Notes: a model not told the origin generated them from the sequence alone. Positions 1 through 9,062 are shown, counted from the first letter of the stretch. The stretch is 64,000 nucleotides of DNA from Rhodovastum sp963804495 (GCA_963804495.1 CAWDQN010000003.1:186001-250000), one strand, 5' to 3'. A program made the numbers and translations.

Positions 1-759
1 GTGCCGGTGGCCGACACACTCAAGCGCGGCGGGGCGGACCGGACAATCGTTGAAACGGTACCACGCGCAGGGTTGTTCCGGGCACAGACTCCGCAGGCGT
101 TTTCCTTTCCCCTGCTGCTGGCGCTGCACCGCGCCGCCCCGACCGGCGCCACCGACGACGCCGCCATCCTGGAAGCGGCCGGCCACGCGGTGGCCCTGGT
201 GGCGGGCGACGAGGACAACATCAAGCTGACGTACAAGGAGGACCTGGTGCGGTTGGAACGCGTCCTGCTCGGCACGCTGATCCCGCGCGTCGGCACCGGC
301 TATGATGTGCACGCGCTGACCGAGGGGCGGAAACTGATCCTGTGTGGCATCGAGGTGCCGCACGACCGCGGCCTGGCCGGACATTCCGACGCCGATGTGG
401 GCATCCACGCGCTGTGCGACGCGATTTACGGCGCTCTCGCCGAAGGCGACATCGGCCGCCACTTCCCGCCCAGCGAAGCGAATTGGAAAGACGCCGATTC
501 GGCGCGCTTCCTGCACCATGCCGCCGGGCGCATCAGCGCCCGCGGCGGCATGCTTGCCAATGCCGATATTACCCTGGTCTGCGAACGACCGAAAATAACC
601 CCGCACGCGCCGCGCATGATCGCCCGGCTGGCGGAGATACTCGGGGTGGAGCCCGGCCGTATTTCGGTGAAGGCGACCACCAGCGAGAAGCTTGGCTTTA
701 CCGGGCGGATGGAAGGGATCGCAGCGCAGGCGGTGGCGACGGTGCTGGTGCCGGGGTAA
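1..759 (+). CDS. ispDF: Bifunctional IspDF, 5'-truncated by the window edge
   Basis: This is the C-terminal part of the fused MEP-pathway enzyme: CDP-ME synthase (IspD) followed by 2-C-methyl-D-erythritol 2,4-cyclodiphosphate synthase (IspF). The visible IspD tail has AQTPQAF, then TDDA and the DEDNIKLT stretch before residue 85. IspF starts near residue 95 with RVGTGYDVH (metal-binding Asp and His), followed by GHSDADV, GDIGRHFPP and the C-terminal KATTSEKLGFTGR. The GTG at base 1 is simply an in-frame codon; the true start lies outside the window. IspDF fusions are known from alphaproteobacteria. It is cytosolic and supplies isoprenoid precursors. The next gene converges on it. Confidence 0.95.
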   Translation: MPVADTLKRGGADRTIVETVPRAGLFRAQTPQAFSFPLLLALHRAAPTGATDDAAILEAAGHAVALVAGDEDNIKLTYKEDLVRLERVLLGTLIPRVGTGYDVHALTEGRKLILCGIEVPHDRGLAGHSDADVGIHALCDAIYGALAEGDIGRHFPPSEANWKDADSARFLHHAAGRISARGGMLANADITLVCERPKITPHAPRMIARLAEILGVEPGRISVKATTSEKLGFTGRMEGIAAQAVATVLVPG

Positions 760-886
760 GCTGATCGCTCTTGGTTGCTCCTGCCAGGACGTGACCGAGA
801 ACCCCTCTCCGCGCGCAGCCCACCATCGGCGTGACGGTTTGCCCTGATCACCGTGGGTACCTGATGACCGAGAGTGAGCATACCGG

Positions 887-2878
887 TCACGCCGCGACAC
901 GCGCAGAAGCCCGCCCGGCAAATGACGTGAGGCGTTCGGCCTGGCCGGCATCCAGATCGAAGGCCAGGCTGAGCCTGCCACCGTCGGCCGCGCGCACGCT
1001 GAAGGGCAGCGCGAAGGCGAGCCCATCGACCGACAATGTCCCGCGCGTGCCCGCACCCAGCGCGGGCCCGTTCTCGACCCGGGCGCCGCCGGCGGAGAGG
1101 TTCACCAGCCGCGCGGCGACCGGCGCCGCGCCCGCGACCGTGATGCTGCAACGCAACTCGGTCGGGCGGCGCACAGCCTGGCGTCGGTCGGCGTCGGCGG
1201 TCGAATTGCGCACCACCCGCACGACGGTCTGGCGCAGTTCGCTGACCGCCTCGGCCAGTCCCTCGGCGTTTTCGTGCACCGTATCGGCGTCATGCCCGCT
1301 CTGCCGTGCCTCGGCCGATACCTCCTCCGTGCGTCCGGTCATCTCGCTCGCGGCACCGGCGGTGGTGCCGACGCTGCGGGCGATTTCGGCCGTTGCCGCC
1401 CCCTGCTGCTCCACCGCGGCGGCGATCGAGCCGGCGATGGCGTCCATTTCGGTAATCGTCTGCTCGATCCGCTGCACCGCCTGCACGGACGCGCCGGTCG
1501 CCACCCGCACCTCGGCGATGTGGCGGGCGATCTCCTCGGTGGAGCGGGCGGTCTGGGTGGCGAGTTGCTTCACCTCGCTGGCCACCACCGCGAAGCCGCG
1601 GCCGGCCTCGCCGGCGCGGGCCGCCTCGATGGTGGCGTTCAGCGCCAGCAGGTTGGTGCGGGCGGCGATCTCCCCGATCATGTCGGCGACCGTGCCGATG
1701 CAGCCGACCTGCCCGTTCAGCGCCTCGATGCTGGTGCGGGTTTCCTGCCCGGCGCTGACGGCACGGCGCACGATGGCGGTGGATTGCGCCACCTGCTGGC
1801 CGATTTCACGGATGGAGGCCGACAGTTCTTCCGCCGCGCTGGCGACGGACTGCGCGTTGGCCATGGCCTCGGCGGCGGCCTCCGCGGCGGCTTGCGCGGC
1901 GGTACCGGTGCGCCCGGCCGAGGCGCGCATGTTTTCGGCGGTGGAGGTCATGGCGCCGGTACGCTGCGTCACCTCGGTGAGCGCGCGGGTGCTTTCGGCT
2001 TCGATCGTGTCGGCCATGGCGCGCAGCGCCAGCTTTTTTTCGGCCGCGGCCTGCGCGCGCAAGCTTTCCTGTTCGGCGGCAAGCCGCTCGGCTTCGATTA
2101 GCCGCTGCTGGAAGATGCGCAGGGCGGCGGCCATGCTGCCCACCTCGTCACGCCGCTGGGTGCCCGGAATGTCGCCCGAGAGGTCGCCGCCGGAGAGCCG
2201 CTGCATGGTCGCGCGCAGCCGTCCGACCGAGGTGACGATGTCGTGCTCAACCGCCCAGGCCGCCAGCAGCATGGCCGCCAGAATGCCGACGCCGGCAGCA
2301 CCCAGGCGCAGCAGCGAGTCTCTGAACGCGGCAGCCAGGTCGTCGATATACGCGCCGGCAAAAAACACGACGTTCCAGGGCCTGAAATGCGCGACATAGG
2401 AGATTTTCGGCTGCGGCACCGTCTGGTCCGGTTTGGGGAACAGGTATCTCACGACGGCATCGTCGTGATCTTGCAGCGCATCGTGGATCAGGTCGGTCAG
2501 CAGCCGACCGCTGGTGTCCTTGGTGAAGGAAGGCTTGCCTTCCATGCCGGGGTCGGCGCCATGGGCGATCATGGTCGCGCCCTGCCGCACGATCACGTAG
2601 CCGGTGCCGCCGTCGAAGCGCATGCCATGGATGTCGGTGCGCAATCGCTCGATCGCTTGCTCCCGGGTGAGGCGATGCGCCGTGACCTCGGCCTCCAATT
2701 GCCGGGCGACACCGATCGCTGATTGGACCACGGCACGCAGCTTATCCACCCGGTCGTCGATCATCCGCTCGTGCAGCATGACCGCCCCCTGCGCGGCGGC
2801 GGCGACGAGGCCCAGGGCTGACAGAAACAGCAGCAAGGCCAGCTTGGTGCGCAATCTAAGGCGGGTGAGCAGGGACAT
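887..2878 (-). CDS. Methyl-accepting chemotaxis protein with Cache sensor and C-terminal PilZ domain
   Basis: A 663-aa membrane chemoreceptor. Order seen: TM1 (residues 13-31); a periplasmic single-Cache sensor (about 35-185, with GGTGYVIVRQ and AHGADPGMEGK); TM2 (195-211); HAMP (about 213-262); an MCP signalling hairpin whose tip is near residues 400-445 (GRGFAVVASEVKQLA); then a PilZ domain (about 563-655). The PilZ part keeps both c-di-GMP motifs, RxxxR at R566-R570 and NLSAGG at 593-598. It should therefore couple a small-molecule signal to CheA and also respond to c-di-GMP; that dual role is inferred. No che genes are nearby, so it is an orphan receptor. It converges with ispDF. Confidence 0.93.
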   Translation of the reverse strand: MSLLTRLRLRTKLALLLFLSALGLVAAAAQGAVMLHERMIDDRVDKLRAVVQSAIGVARQLEAEVTAHRLTREQAIERLRTDIHGMRFDGGTGYVIVRQGATMIAHGADPGMEGKPSFTKDTSGRLLTDLIHDALQDHDDAVVRYLFPKPDQTVPQPKISYVAHFRPWNVVFFAGAYIDDLAAAFRDSLLRLGAAGVGILAAMLLAAWAVEHDIVTSVGRLRATMQRLSGGDLSGDIPGTQRRDEVGSMAAALRIFQQRLIEAERLAAEQESLRAQAAAEKKLALRAMADTIEAESTRALTEVTQRTGAMTSTAENMRASAGRTGTAAQAAAEAAAEAMANAQSVASAAEELSASIREIGQQVAQSTAIVRRAVSAGQETRTSIEALNGQVGCIGTVADMIGEIAARTNLLALNATIEAARAGEAGRGFAVVASEVKQLATQTARSTEEIARHIAEVRVATGASVQAVQRIEQTITEMDAIAGSIAAAVEQQGAATAEIARSVGTTAGAASEMTGRTEEVSAEARQSGHDADTVHENAEGLAEAVSELRQTVVRVVRNSTADADRRQAVRRPTELRCSITVAGAAPVAARLVNLSAGGARVENGPALGAGTRGTLSVDGLAFALPFSVRAADGGRLSLAFDLDAGQAERLTSFAGRASARVAA

Positions 2879-3272
2879 GGGACCTCGGGACTACGAAAGC
2901 CGACCCATGCTGGCGCATTCCCATAAAAGAGGAATGAACGCCTGCGCCGGCAGGCGCCGCCGGAGCTTCGGCGCCGCGCCGTCGGACGATGTTGTTGTCC
3001 GGCCCGCGTGGATTGGCGCGTGAAACAGAACGAAATTTTCGTCGTGCGCCGGGAAGATTGGCGTCCGTGTCGTCGGCCGGGACCATCGGCCTGGAGAACG
3101 ACGGCTCAGCTGGACGTTGGTGCCGTTTCATGTCCGCGCTGGTGCGCGCCCCGGACTCCGGGCGGGGCGGTTCGCGGGTGCATCCGGTGGCCGACCTTCC
3201 CCTCGGCCGGTTGGCCGGATAGCGTGGGACGCCGCAATCGCCGTTAAGGTGGCATGTTTTGGGGGGCGCCGC
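2879..3272. other. Divergent intergenic region, no gene seen
   Basis: About 390 bp separates the divergently transcribed chemoreceptor and porin genes, so both promoters should lie here. Reading frames in this stretch have atypical composition and no recognisable domain. A short dyad, CATTCC (2916-2921) and GGAATG (2931-2936) around an A-rich loop, sits about 40-60 bp upstream of the chemoreceptor start and could be an operator or a weak hairpin. I see no convincing -35/-10 pair. Confidence 0.5.
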
Positions 3273-4550
3273 ATGATCTGCAGGCAACGATTGCTGGCGC
3301 GCGCGCTCGAGGGGGTGATTGTCGCGGTGGCGGCAACACCGATCGGGTCTGGCACGGCCCAGGCCCAGTCCGCCGGCGGGCATGGCGGCGCCCATCCGGC
3401 GGCCGGTTTGAAGCCGCGGGTCGATCTCAGCCAGCCCGGCGAATCGACCGACTTCACGCAGCTGCTCACCCACGAGATGAACAGCCTGTACGACCAGTAC
3501 CTGGCCTTCAAGAACCAGGTCCAGAACGACTATCATATCGAGTTTTCGGTGCCCGTCTCCGTCTACGGCCAATGGGGCGCGCCGAAAGGCGGGCCGGGCG
3601 ACGCGCTGGTGGTATATTCGCCTTCGGTGACATGGACGCCGTTCACCAACAGTGAAATCGGCACCGGCGCGGTCAGTTTTTCCTTCCAGAGCGACCAGTT
3701 CTGGACCCGTGCCAACACCATCTCCCGGCAGGCGAGCATGGGCCTGATCACGCAACCGAACGACTGGGGCGTGAGCACCTACCAGTACGCACAGCTCACT
3801 TACACGCACACATTTCCCGGCAACTGGTTGGAAGTCGCCGTCGGGCAGTATTCGTTCGCCCAGTACGATGCCAACCAGTATGCCGGCGATGCGCAGACCA
3901 ATTTCGTCAACTACGCTCTCGCGCAGAACGCGACGCAGACCTATGCCAATGCCGGCCTCGGCGCCAGCGTGCAGATCACGCCGAACAGCCATCTTCAGTT
4001 CGCCGGCGGCGCGCAGGGCGCCACCGACATCACCGGCCAGGCGCTGACCCTCAACGGCGTGCACGACGGCCAGGTCGCCGCCTTCCTGACCGCGCAGTGG
4101 ACGCCGGCCCTTCTGGCAGGCGGCACCTACAGCATATTGTATTATCATCAGCCCGCAGTGCCGCTGCTGCCGGGCGCATCGCAGGGGGTTTCGTTCAGTG
4201 CCGCGCAGAACCTGACCGCGAAATACGGGATGTTCCTTCGCGTCAACAACGCCTCGGGTGATGATATTCCGATTGAAACATCGGTGGCGTTCGGCGGCAT
4301 CGTCAACGATCCGTTCGGCCGCCAGCGGCTCGATCAGGCCGGTCTCGGCCTTGCCTGGGACAAGACCAACAAGGCTGTGGTCGGAAGCCCGTCGCGCGGT
4401 GCGGAATTTGTCGCCGAGGTGTATTACCACTACCGGATCTTCAAGGGCTGGCACGTCACGCCGGACGTGCAGGTTTATTACAACCCGGTGCTCGCCCCGA
4501 CCACGAATGTCGCCGGCGTGTTCACGCTGCGGACCACGTTTGATTTCTGA
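3273..4550 (+). CDS. Outer-membrane porin-like protein (OprB/carbohydrate porin type)
   Basis: About 425 aa from the chosen ATG. I chose this start because it opens a signal peptide (MICRQRLLARALEG... ending TAQAQS) and follows a G-rich ribosome-binding stretch at 3261-3266; an upstream in-frame ATG at 3117 would add an arginine-rich leader with no signal. The mature part is rich in alternating aromatic beta-strand patterns (SFSFQSDQFW, YQYAQLTYTH, AEVYYHYRIF) and ends in TTFDF, the C-terminal aromatic typical of outer-membrane beta-barrels. The strand pattern and the QVYYNPVLAP end resemble carbohydrate-selective OprB porins. Substrate cannot be read from sequence. The TonB-like gene follows closely. 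Confidence 0.75.
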   Translation: MICRQRLLARALEGVIVAVAATPIGSGTAQAQSAGGHGGAHPAAGLKPRVDLSQPGESTDFTQLLTHEMNSLYDQYLAFKNQVQNDYHIEFSVPVSVYGQWGAPKGGPGDALVVYSPSVTWTPFTNSEIGTGAVSFSFQSDQFWTRANTISRQASMGLITQPNDWGVSTYQYAQLTYTHTFPGNWLEVAVGQYSFAQYDANQYAGDAQTNFVNYALAQNATQTYANAGLGASVQITPNSHLQFAGGAQGATDITGQALTLNGVHDGQVAAFLTAQWTPALLAGGTYSILYYHQPAVPLLPGASQGVSFSAAQNLTAKYGMFLRVNNASGDDIPIETSVAFGGIVNDPFGRQRLDQAGLGLAWDKTNKAVVGSPSRGAEFVAEVYYHYRIFKGWHVTPDVQVYYNPVLAPTTNVAGVFTLRTTFDF

Positions 4551-4605
4551 TTTTTCAGCATTGGACGCGGCGTTGCGACCGGGGAGGATTGCCGGGCCGG
4601 CGGGG

Positions 4606-5358
4606 ATGGGCCGGCAGGCGTTCCGGCGCAGCGCCGGGCTTTCGCTTGTGCTGCATGCGGCGGCACTGTTCGGCCTGTCGCTGCTGCACCCGGTCCGACC
4701 GCCGGAAGCCGCCGTCGCGGCCTTCGAAGTCGTCATGGCAACGCCGGACGCGGACACCGCGCCGCCGGTCCCCAAGCCGGCCGAGCCGGCGCAGCAACCG
4801 GCCGTTGCCGCGCCTGCGCCCGAGGCCACAGCGCCGCCTGTCGTCTCCGGGCAGGCGCCGCAGCCCGCTGCCCCGGCTCCGCCCAACGTCCACAAACCAC
4901 CGCGCCCCGCCAGCCGGGCGCCGGCGCAGAGCCGCACGCCTCCGCCGGCGCCGGCTTCGCGGCCAGCGACGCCCGGCGCATCAGCGCCGCCCGCGCCTTC
5001 CCGGCCAGACGCCACGGCAACCGAACCGCCCAGGCCGCCGCTGCCTCAGGCCGCAGCGGAAGCGCCGGCGCGCACAAGCCCGGCCTGGCTCGCCGGCGTG
5101 AGCGAATGGCTGCAGGCGCACCGAACCTACCCGGAAATGGCCCGGCGGCGCGGCCAGGAGGGAACCGTGGTGCTGCGGTTCACGGCCGCGCACGACGGAC
5201 AGGTGCTGGAGGTGAACCTGGTGCGTGGCAGCGGATCGGAGGTGCTGGACCTGGCGGCCCAGACCTTGCTGCGCGACGCCCATTTGCCGCCCTTCCCCTC
5301 GGACATGCCCATGCCGCGGCAAAGCGTGACGGTTCCGATCCGTTACCGGCTGGACTGA
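4606..5358 (+). CDS. TonB-family energy transducer-like protein
   Basis: About 250 aa. One N-terminal membrane segment (SLVLHAAALFGLSLL, residues about 11-26) is followed by a long Pro/Ala-rich spacer (about 60-165) and a C-terminal TonB domain (about 170-250: YPEMARRRGQEGTVVLRF ... VPIRYRLD). This is the classical TonB layout: inner-membrane anchor, periplasm-spanning spacer, and a domain that touches outer-membrane receptors. No ExbB or ExbD lies nearby. The start is uncertain. ATG 4606 is used, but TTG 4561 in the same frame is possible, and the best SD-like run (GGGGAGG, 4581-4587) is too far from 4606. It lies 55 bp after the porin gene and may be cotranscribed with it. Confidence 0.85.
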   Translation: MGRQAFRRSAGLSLVLHAAALFGLSLLHPVRPPEAAVAAFEVVMATPDADTAPPVPKPAEPAQQPAVAAPAPEATAPPVVSGQAPQPAAPAPPNVHKPPRPASRAPAQSRTPPPAPASRPATPGASAPPAPSRPDATATEPPRPPLPQAAAEAPARTSPAWLAGVSEWLQAHRTYPEMARRRGQEGTVVLRFTAAHDGQVLEVNLVRGSGSEVLDLAAQTLLRDAHLPPFPSDMPMPRQSVTVPIRYRLD

Positions 5359-5396
5359 CGAGTGGCGCCCGGAACCCGCCGCTGGTGGGCCGCAGC

Positions 5397-5873
5397 CTAT
5401 TGCGGTTCGGCTGCCTCGGCGGCGAGCGCCTCGTCGATGAGCTGCAGCACGTGCAGCCGGTCGCCGGTGCCCAGCGCCTGCCGCGCTGCGGAAATGCGCT
5501 CCACGACCGGCTGCCGGCTTGGCTGACCGGCCCGCGACGGCCGCACCGAGCGGCTCAGCGCCCGGCTCTCGGCCCGTTCCAGCGCCTCCTGCGCCTCGCC
5601 GGCGCGCCCGGCGGCGAGGGCTCGGCGGGCGGCGTCGAGAAACACCGACACCGGCGCGTTCTCGTCGACATCCGGGGTCGGCAGGCGGTAGCCATACGGT
5701 ACCGGTGCGGTCGTGGGCTCGAGGTTGCTGGGCTGGTCGGAGGCGGGCAAGGACTGGCCGGTGCCGATTTCGTTGCCAGGACGCACATACTGCCCGTCTG
5801 GCGGTGACTGGGCGGCGGCCGGGGTGGCAAGCGCCGCCAGCAGGGCAAGGCGCCAGAATGATGAGAGGCTCAT
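5397..5873 (-). CDS. Hypothetical secreted protein
   Basis: 158 aa, not recognised. The start at 5873 gives a clear signal peptide (MSLSSFWRLALLAALATPAAAQ); an ATG 63 bp upstream would bury it. The middle is low-complexity Pro/Thr (residues about 25-65). The C-terminal half is predicted helical and Ala/Arg/Glu-rich (RRALAAGRAGEAQEALERAESRAL ... LQLIDEALAAEA, shown in pieces), resembling a degenerate TPR-like helix pair. It lies between the convergent TonB-like gene and the downstream-oriented yraN and may be cotranscribed with yraN. Confidence 0.6.
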   Translation of the reverse strand: MSLSSFWRLALLAALATPAAAQSPPDGQYVRPGNEIGTGQSLPASDQPSNLEPTTAPVPYGYRLPTPDVDENAPVSVFLDAARRALAAGRAGEAQEALERAESRALSRSVRPSRAGQPSRQPVVERISAARQALGTGDRLHVLQLIDEALAAEAAEPQ

Positions 5874-5931
5874 GCGGCCCGCTCCTGTGCGATGGGTTCG
5901 GAATGGTAGCATAAATTCAGGCGGTGCGCCG

Positions 5932-5979
5932 GTCACGCGTCCTGGGGGTCACGCGTCCTGGGGGTCACGCTTCCTGGCG
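5932..5979. repeat. Three tandem 16-bp units at the yraN 3' end
   Basis: The 16-mer GTCACGCGTCCTGGGG occurs at 5932-5947 and 5948-5963, and a third, slightly diverged unit begins at 5964. The third copy contains the last codons and stop of yraN on the minus strand. The two extra copies lie just beyond the stop and look like slippage duplications of the gene end. Confidence 0.8.
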
Positions 5980-6363
5980 GAACGCGTCGGCGATGCGACG
6001 CACCGCTCCGGCCGCGTCCACCAGCACCACGTCGAAGCGCACGCCGTTGCGGCCCCAGTGCGGATGTTCGCCCAGCAAAATGACGGCGGCGGCGAGCAGG
6101 CGGGCGCGCTGGCGTGGCGACACGCAGGCCGCGGCCAGCGCCAGGGTGGGGCGGCATTTCACCTCCAGCACCGCCAGCAGCCCGTCCTTTTCCGCCACGG
6201 CGTCGATTTCGCCTGCGCCGGTGCGCAGGCGGCGGCCGAGCACGGTCCAGCCATCCTGTTCGAGCGCCGCGCAGGCGGCTGCTTCGGCGTCGATGCCGCG
6301 GCGCTGGGCGGCGCGGCCACGGCGGGCGCGGCGGGCGGTCGTTAAGGAGTCGGCGGGTATCAT
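5965..6363 (-). CDS. yraN: YraN family protein (UPF0102)
   Basis: 132 aa from the ATG at 6363, the usual YraN length of about 120-130. The fold is of the restriction-endonuclease type. Seen motifs: an N-terminal Arg-rich stretch with RGIDAEAAACAALEQDGW, then GAGEIDAVAEKDG and AVLEVKCR, matching the GEID and EVK catalytic-like positions (acidic residues plus Lys) of PD-(D/E)XK nucleases. The C-terminus VRFDVVLVDAAG is also typical. Cellular role is not firmly established for the family. Longer upstream in-frame extensions are shadows of the adjacent ggt gene. Confidence 0.88.
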   Translation of the reverse strand: MIPADSLTTARRARRGRAAQRRGIDAEAAACAALEQDGWTVLGRRLRTGAGEIDAVAEKDGLLAVLEVKCRPTLALAAACVSPRQRARLLAAAVILLGEHPHWGRNGVRFDVVLVDAAGAVRRIADAFRQEA

Positions 6364-6401
6364 GCGGCTGAGGTTTCCAGCATGGACCGGCGGCTGGCAA
6401 C

Positions 6402-8141
6402 ATGAACCGATCAATGAGAGTGCCTGCAATGCGGTTGCGACACGGGATTTTGCTGCTTTGCCTCGCCCTGGCAGGGGTTTGCGGACGCGCGGAAGCGGCA
6501 GGGCCGACGCGCGCGCATCACCACATGATCGTCGCCGCCGAACCTTTGGCGGCCGCGGCCGGGTTGGACGTGCTGCGTGCGGGCGGTTCGGCGGTGGACG
6601 CCGCCATAGCCGCCCAGCTCGTGCTGGCGCTGGTGGAACCGCAGTCCTCCGGCCTGGGCGGCGGGGCGGTGATGCTGACCTACGATGCCGCCAGCCGCCA
6701 GGTGAACGCCTGGGACGGGCGCGAGACGGCACCGGCCGCCGCCGGGCCCGACCTGTTCCTGACCGCCGACGGGCATGAGCTGGGCTTCCGCGAGGCCGGC
6801 GTCGGCGGGCGGGCGGTCGGCGTGCCCGGGGCGCTGCGCATGCTGGAGGCGGCGCATCGCGCGGCCGGGCGGCTGCCCTGGGAGCGGCTGTTCGCCGATG
6901 CCATCCGGCTGGCGGAGCACGGGTTTGCCGTGCCGCCCCGCCTGGCCGCCGCGATCGCCGCGGATGCCCCGTCGCTGGGATCGCGGGCGGGGAGCCGCGG
7001 GTATTTCTTCCGCCGGGACGGCTCGCCGCTGCCGGCCGGTGCCACGCTGCTCAACCGGCCGCTTGCCGAGACGCTGCATGCCCTGGCATCGGGCGGGGCG
7101 GACGCGCTGCATCGCGGCGCGCTGGCGGCGGCGATCGCCACCGCGGTGCGCACCGATGCCAACCCGGGGCTGCTGACGGCCGACGATCTGGCCGCCTATG
7201 TGCCGAAGCGGCGCGATCCGCTGTGCGGGCAGTACCGCGCCTGGGTGGTCTGCGGCATGGGACCGCCCTCGTCCGGCGGCGCGACGGTGCTGCAAACCCT
7301 GGGTCTGCTGGCGCATTTCGACCTGCCGGGGATGGCGCATCCGGCCGGCACGCCGGGGGCGGAGGCGGCGCATGTGCTGGTGGAGGCGGGGCGGCTGGCC
7401 TGGGCCGACCGGGCGGTTTTTCTCGCCGACACCGATTTCGTGCGGGTGCCGCTGCGCGGCCTGCTGGCGGCGGACTACCTGACCGTGCGGGCGCAACTGA
7501 TCGACCGCGACCGTGCCATGGAGGGCGTGCGGGCGGGAAACCCGGACTGGCGGGTGCCGGACCTCGCCCCTGCCCCGCCGCAGCCCGAGCATGGCACCAG
7601 CCATATCTCGGTGGTGGATGATCAGGGCAATGCAGTGGCGCTGACCACCACGGTGCAGGATGTGTTCGGGTCCCGATTGCTGGTGGGCGGGTTGCTCCTC
7701 AACAACGAGCTGACCGATTTTTCCTTCATGCCGTCGGCAGCCGGACGGCCGGTCGCGAACCGGGTGGAGCCGGGCAAGCGGCCACGCAGTTCCATGGCGC
7801 CGACGCTGGTGTTCGACCGCAGCGGGCGGCTGTGTTTCGTGCTTGGCTCGGTGGGCGGGGCGCGCATCATCGGCGATGTGGTGCAGGCGCTGGTCGCGCT
7901 GTTGGACTGGGGGGTAGACCCGGTAGAGGCGGAGGCGGCGCCGCGCGTGTCCACGTTCGGCGAGACCGCCGATCTGGAGGCCGGCACCGGGGCGGCGGCG
8001 CTGGCGCCGGCGCTGGAGGCGCGCGGGCATAAGGTTCGGAGCTTCGTGTCAATCAGCGGCCTGGGGGTCATTGCGGTCACCCCGGACGGGTTGGCAGGCG
8101 CCGCCGATCCGCGCCGCGAGGGGGTTGCCGCGGGCGATTGA
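6402..8141 (+). CDS. ggt: Gamma-glutamyltransferase (glutathione hydrolase)
   Basis: 579 aa, the usual length for a periplasmic GGT proenzyme. A signal peptide spans residues about 10-33 (LLLCLALAGVCGRAEA). The large-subunit region has GGSAVDAAIA, SSGLGGG and DGRETAP (Arg107, expected gamma-glutamyl binder). The autoprocessing site and nucleophile is Thr399 in EHGTSHISVV, followed by NNELTDFSF and GKRPRSSMAPT, as in the family. It cleaves glutathione and gamma-glutamyl amides, or transfers the glutamyl group to acceptors. It stands alone, and a dispersed hairpin repeat separates it from the following ABC operon. Confidence 0.95.
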   Translation: MNRSMRVPAMRLRHGILLLCLALAGVCGRAEAAGPTRAHHHMIVAAEPLAAAAGLDVLRAGGSAVDAAIAAQLVLALVEPQSSGLGGGAVMLTYDAASRQVNAWDGRETAPAAAGPDLFLTADGHELGFREAGVGGRAVGVPGALRMLEAAHRAAGRLPWERLFADAIRLAEHGFAVPPRLAAAIAADAPSLGSRAGSRGYFFRRDGSPLPAGATLLNRPLAETLHALASGGADALHRGALAAAIATAVRTDANPGLLTADDLAAYVPKRRDPLCGQYRAWVVCGMGPPSSGGATVLQTLGLLAHFDLPGMAHPAGTPGAEAAHVLVEAGRLAWADRAVFLADTDFVRVPLRGLLAADYLTVRAQLIDRDRAMEGVRAGNPDWRVPDLAPAPPQPEHGTSHISVVDDQGNAVALTTTVQDVFGSRLLVGGLLLNNELTDFSFMPSAAGRPVANRVEPGKRPRSSMAPTLVFDRSGRLCFVLGSVGGARIIGDVVQALVALLDWGVDPVEAEAAPRVSTFGETADLEAGTGAAALAPALEARGHKVRSFVSISGLGVIAVTPDGLAGAADPRREGVAAGD

Positions 8142-8170
8142 ACCCGACCCCATTTTGTCATAATGGTGTT

Positions 8171-8246
8171 GGGTTCCAAGGGCCTAAGGCCCTTGGTGGG
8201 GTCCAGGGGCAAAGCCCCGGGCGGGGTTCGGGGCAGCGCCCCGAAA
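8171..8246 (+). repeat. Dispersed GGGTCC double-hairpin repeat, copy A
   Basis: This copy reads GGGTTCCAAGGGCCT, then a GGGCC/GGCCC hairpin, GGGGTCC, an AGGGGCAAAGCCCC hairpin, and a third hairpin CGGGGCAGCGCCCCG. It lies between ggt and the ABC operon. Related copies are at about 25.2, 30.9, 31.9, 36.4 and 55.0 kb. Confidence 0.85.
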
Positions 8247-8309
8247 CGGGTTGCAAACCTGGCCGTATGCGCTATTTCCGCCAGCCAAGGCCCGCTTACG
8301 GAGTATATC

Positions 8310-9059
8310 GTGACCGCCACCACCGAGCCCGCCCTGATCGAAATCAAGGGGCTGACCAAACGTTTCGGCAGTTTCACTGCGGTCGACAATGTGTCGTTCC
8401 AGGTTGCCCGCGGCGAAGTGCTGGGGTTTCTCGGCCCCAACGGTGCCGGCAAGTCGACCACCATGCGCATGCTGGCCGGTTTCATGACGCCCACTGCCGG
8501 CAGCGCGCGGATTTGCGGCCACAACGTGCTGACCAACTCGGTGGCCGCCAGGCGCTGCCTCGGCTTCCTGCCGGAGGGCGCACCGAATTATCCGGAAATG
8601 ACGGTGACCGCCTTCCTGACCTTCACCGCCCGCGTGCGCGGCTATGCCGGCGAGGAGCTGGGACGGCGGGTGGCGCAGGCGCTGCACCTGACCACGCTGG
8701 AGGGCGTGCGGCTGCAGCCGATCGAGACTCTGTCCAAGGGATTCAAGCGCCGGGTCGGGCTGGCGCAGGCGCTGCTGCATGATCCGCCGGTACTGGTGCT
8801 GGACGAGCCCACCGACGGGCTGGACCCGAACCAGAAACACGAGGTGCGCGGCCTGATCGCCCGCATGGCGCCGACCAAGGCGATCGTCATTTCCACCCAC
8901 ATCCTGGAGGAAGTCGATGCGGTGTGCACCCGTGCCATCATCATCGCCAATGGCCGCGTGGTGGCTGACGACAAGCCCGGGGCGCTGGAGAAGCTGCACC
9001 CGTCCGGCAAGCTGGACGATGTGTTCCGCCAGATCACCCAAGCAAAGCGTGCCGCCTGA
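8310..9059 (+). CDS. ABC transporter ATP-binding protein (GldA-like)
   Basis: 249 aa from the GTG at 8310, preceded by CGGAG at 8299-8303 with a 6-base gap; the upstream in-frame ATG at 8163 lies in the dispersed repeat and is rejected. Walker A GPNGAGKST, signature-like LSKGFKRRVGLA and Walker B VLVLDEPTDGLD followed by ISTHILEEV are all present. It is the nucleotide-binding subunit of an ABC-2 exporter with the next two genes, which follow at 3 bp and 1 bp. Similar clusters are called gliding-motility-type (GldA/F/G) by homology, but they occur widely in non-gliding proteobacteria. Substrate unknown. Confidence 0.92.
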   Translation: MTATTEPALIEIKGLTKRFGSFTAVDNVSFQVARGEVLGFLGPNGAGKSTTMRMLAGFMTPTAGSARICGHNVLTNSVAARRCLGFLPEGAPNYPEMTVTAFLTFTARVRGYAGEELGRRVAQALHLTTLEGVRLQPIETLSKGFKRRVGLAQALLHDPPVLVLDEPTDGLDPNQKHEVRGLIARMAPTKAIVISTHILEEVDAVCTRAIIIANGRVVADDKPGALEKLHPSGKLDDVFRQITQAKRAA

Positions 9060-9062
9060 CCC

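Noticed and set aside
831..2399. Long plus-strand frame opposite the chemoreceptor gene
   Set aside because: Ser/Ala/Arg-rich shadow of a well-supported MCP on the other strand.
6411..8030. Minus-strand 539-codon frame across ggt
   Set aside because: Antisense shadow of gamma-glutamyltransferase, no domain.
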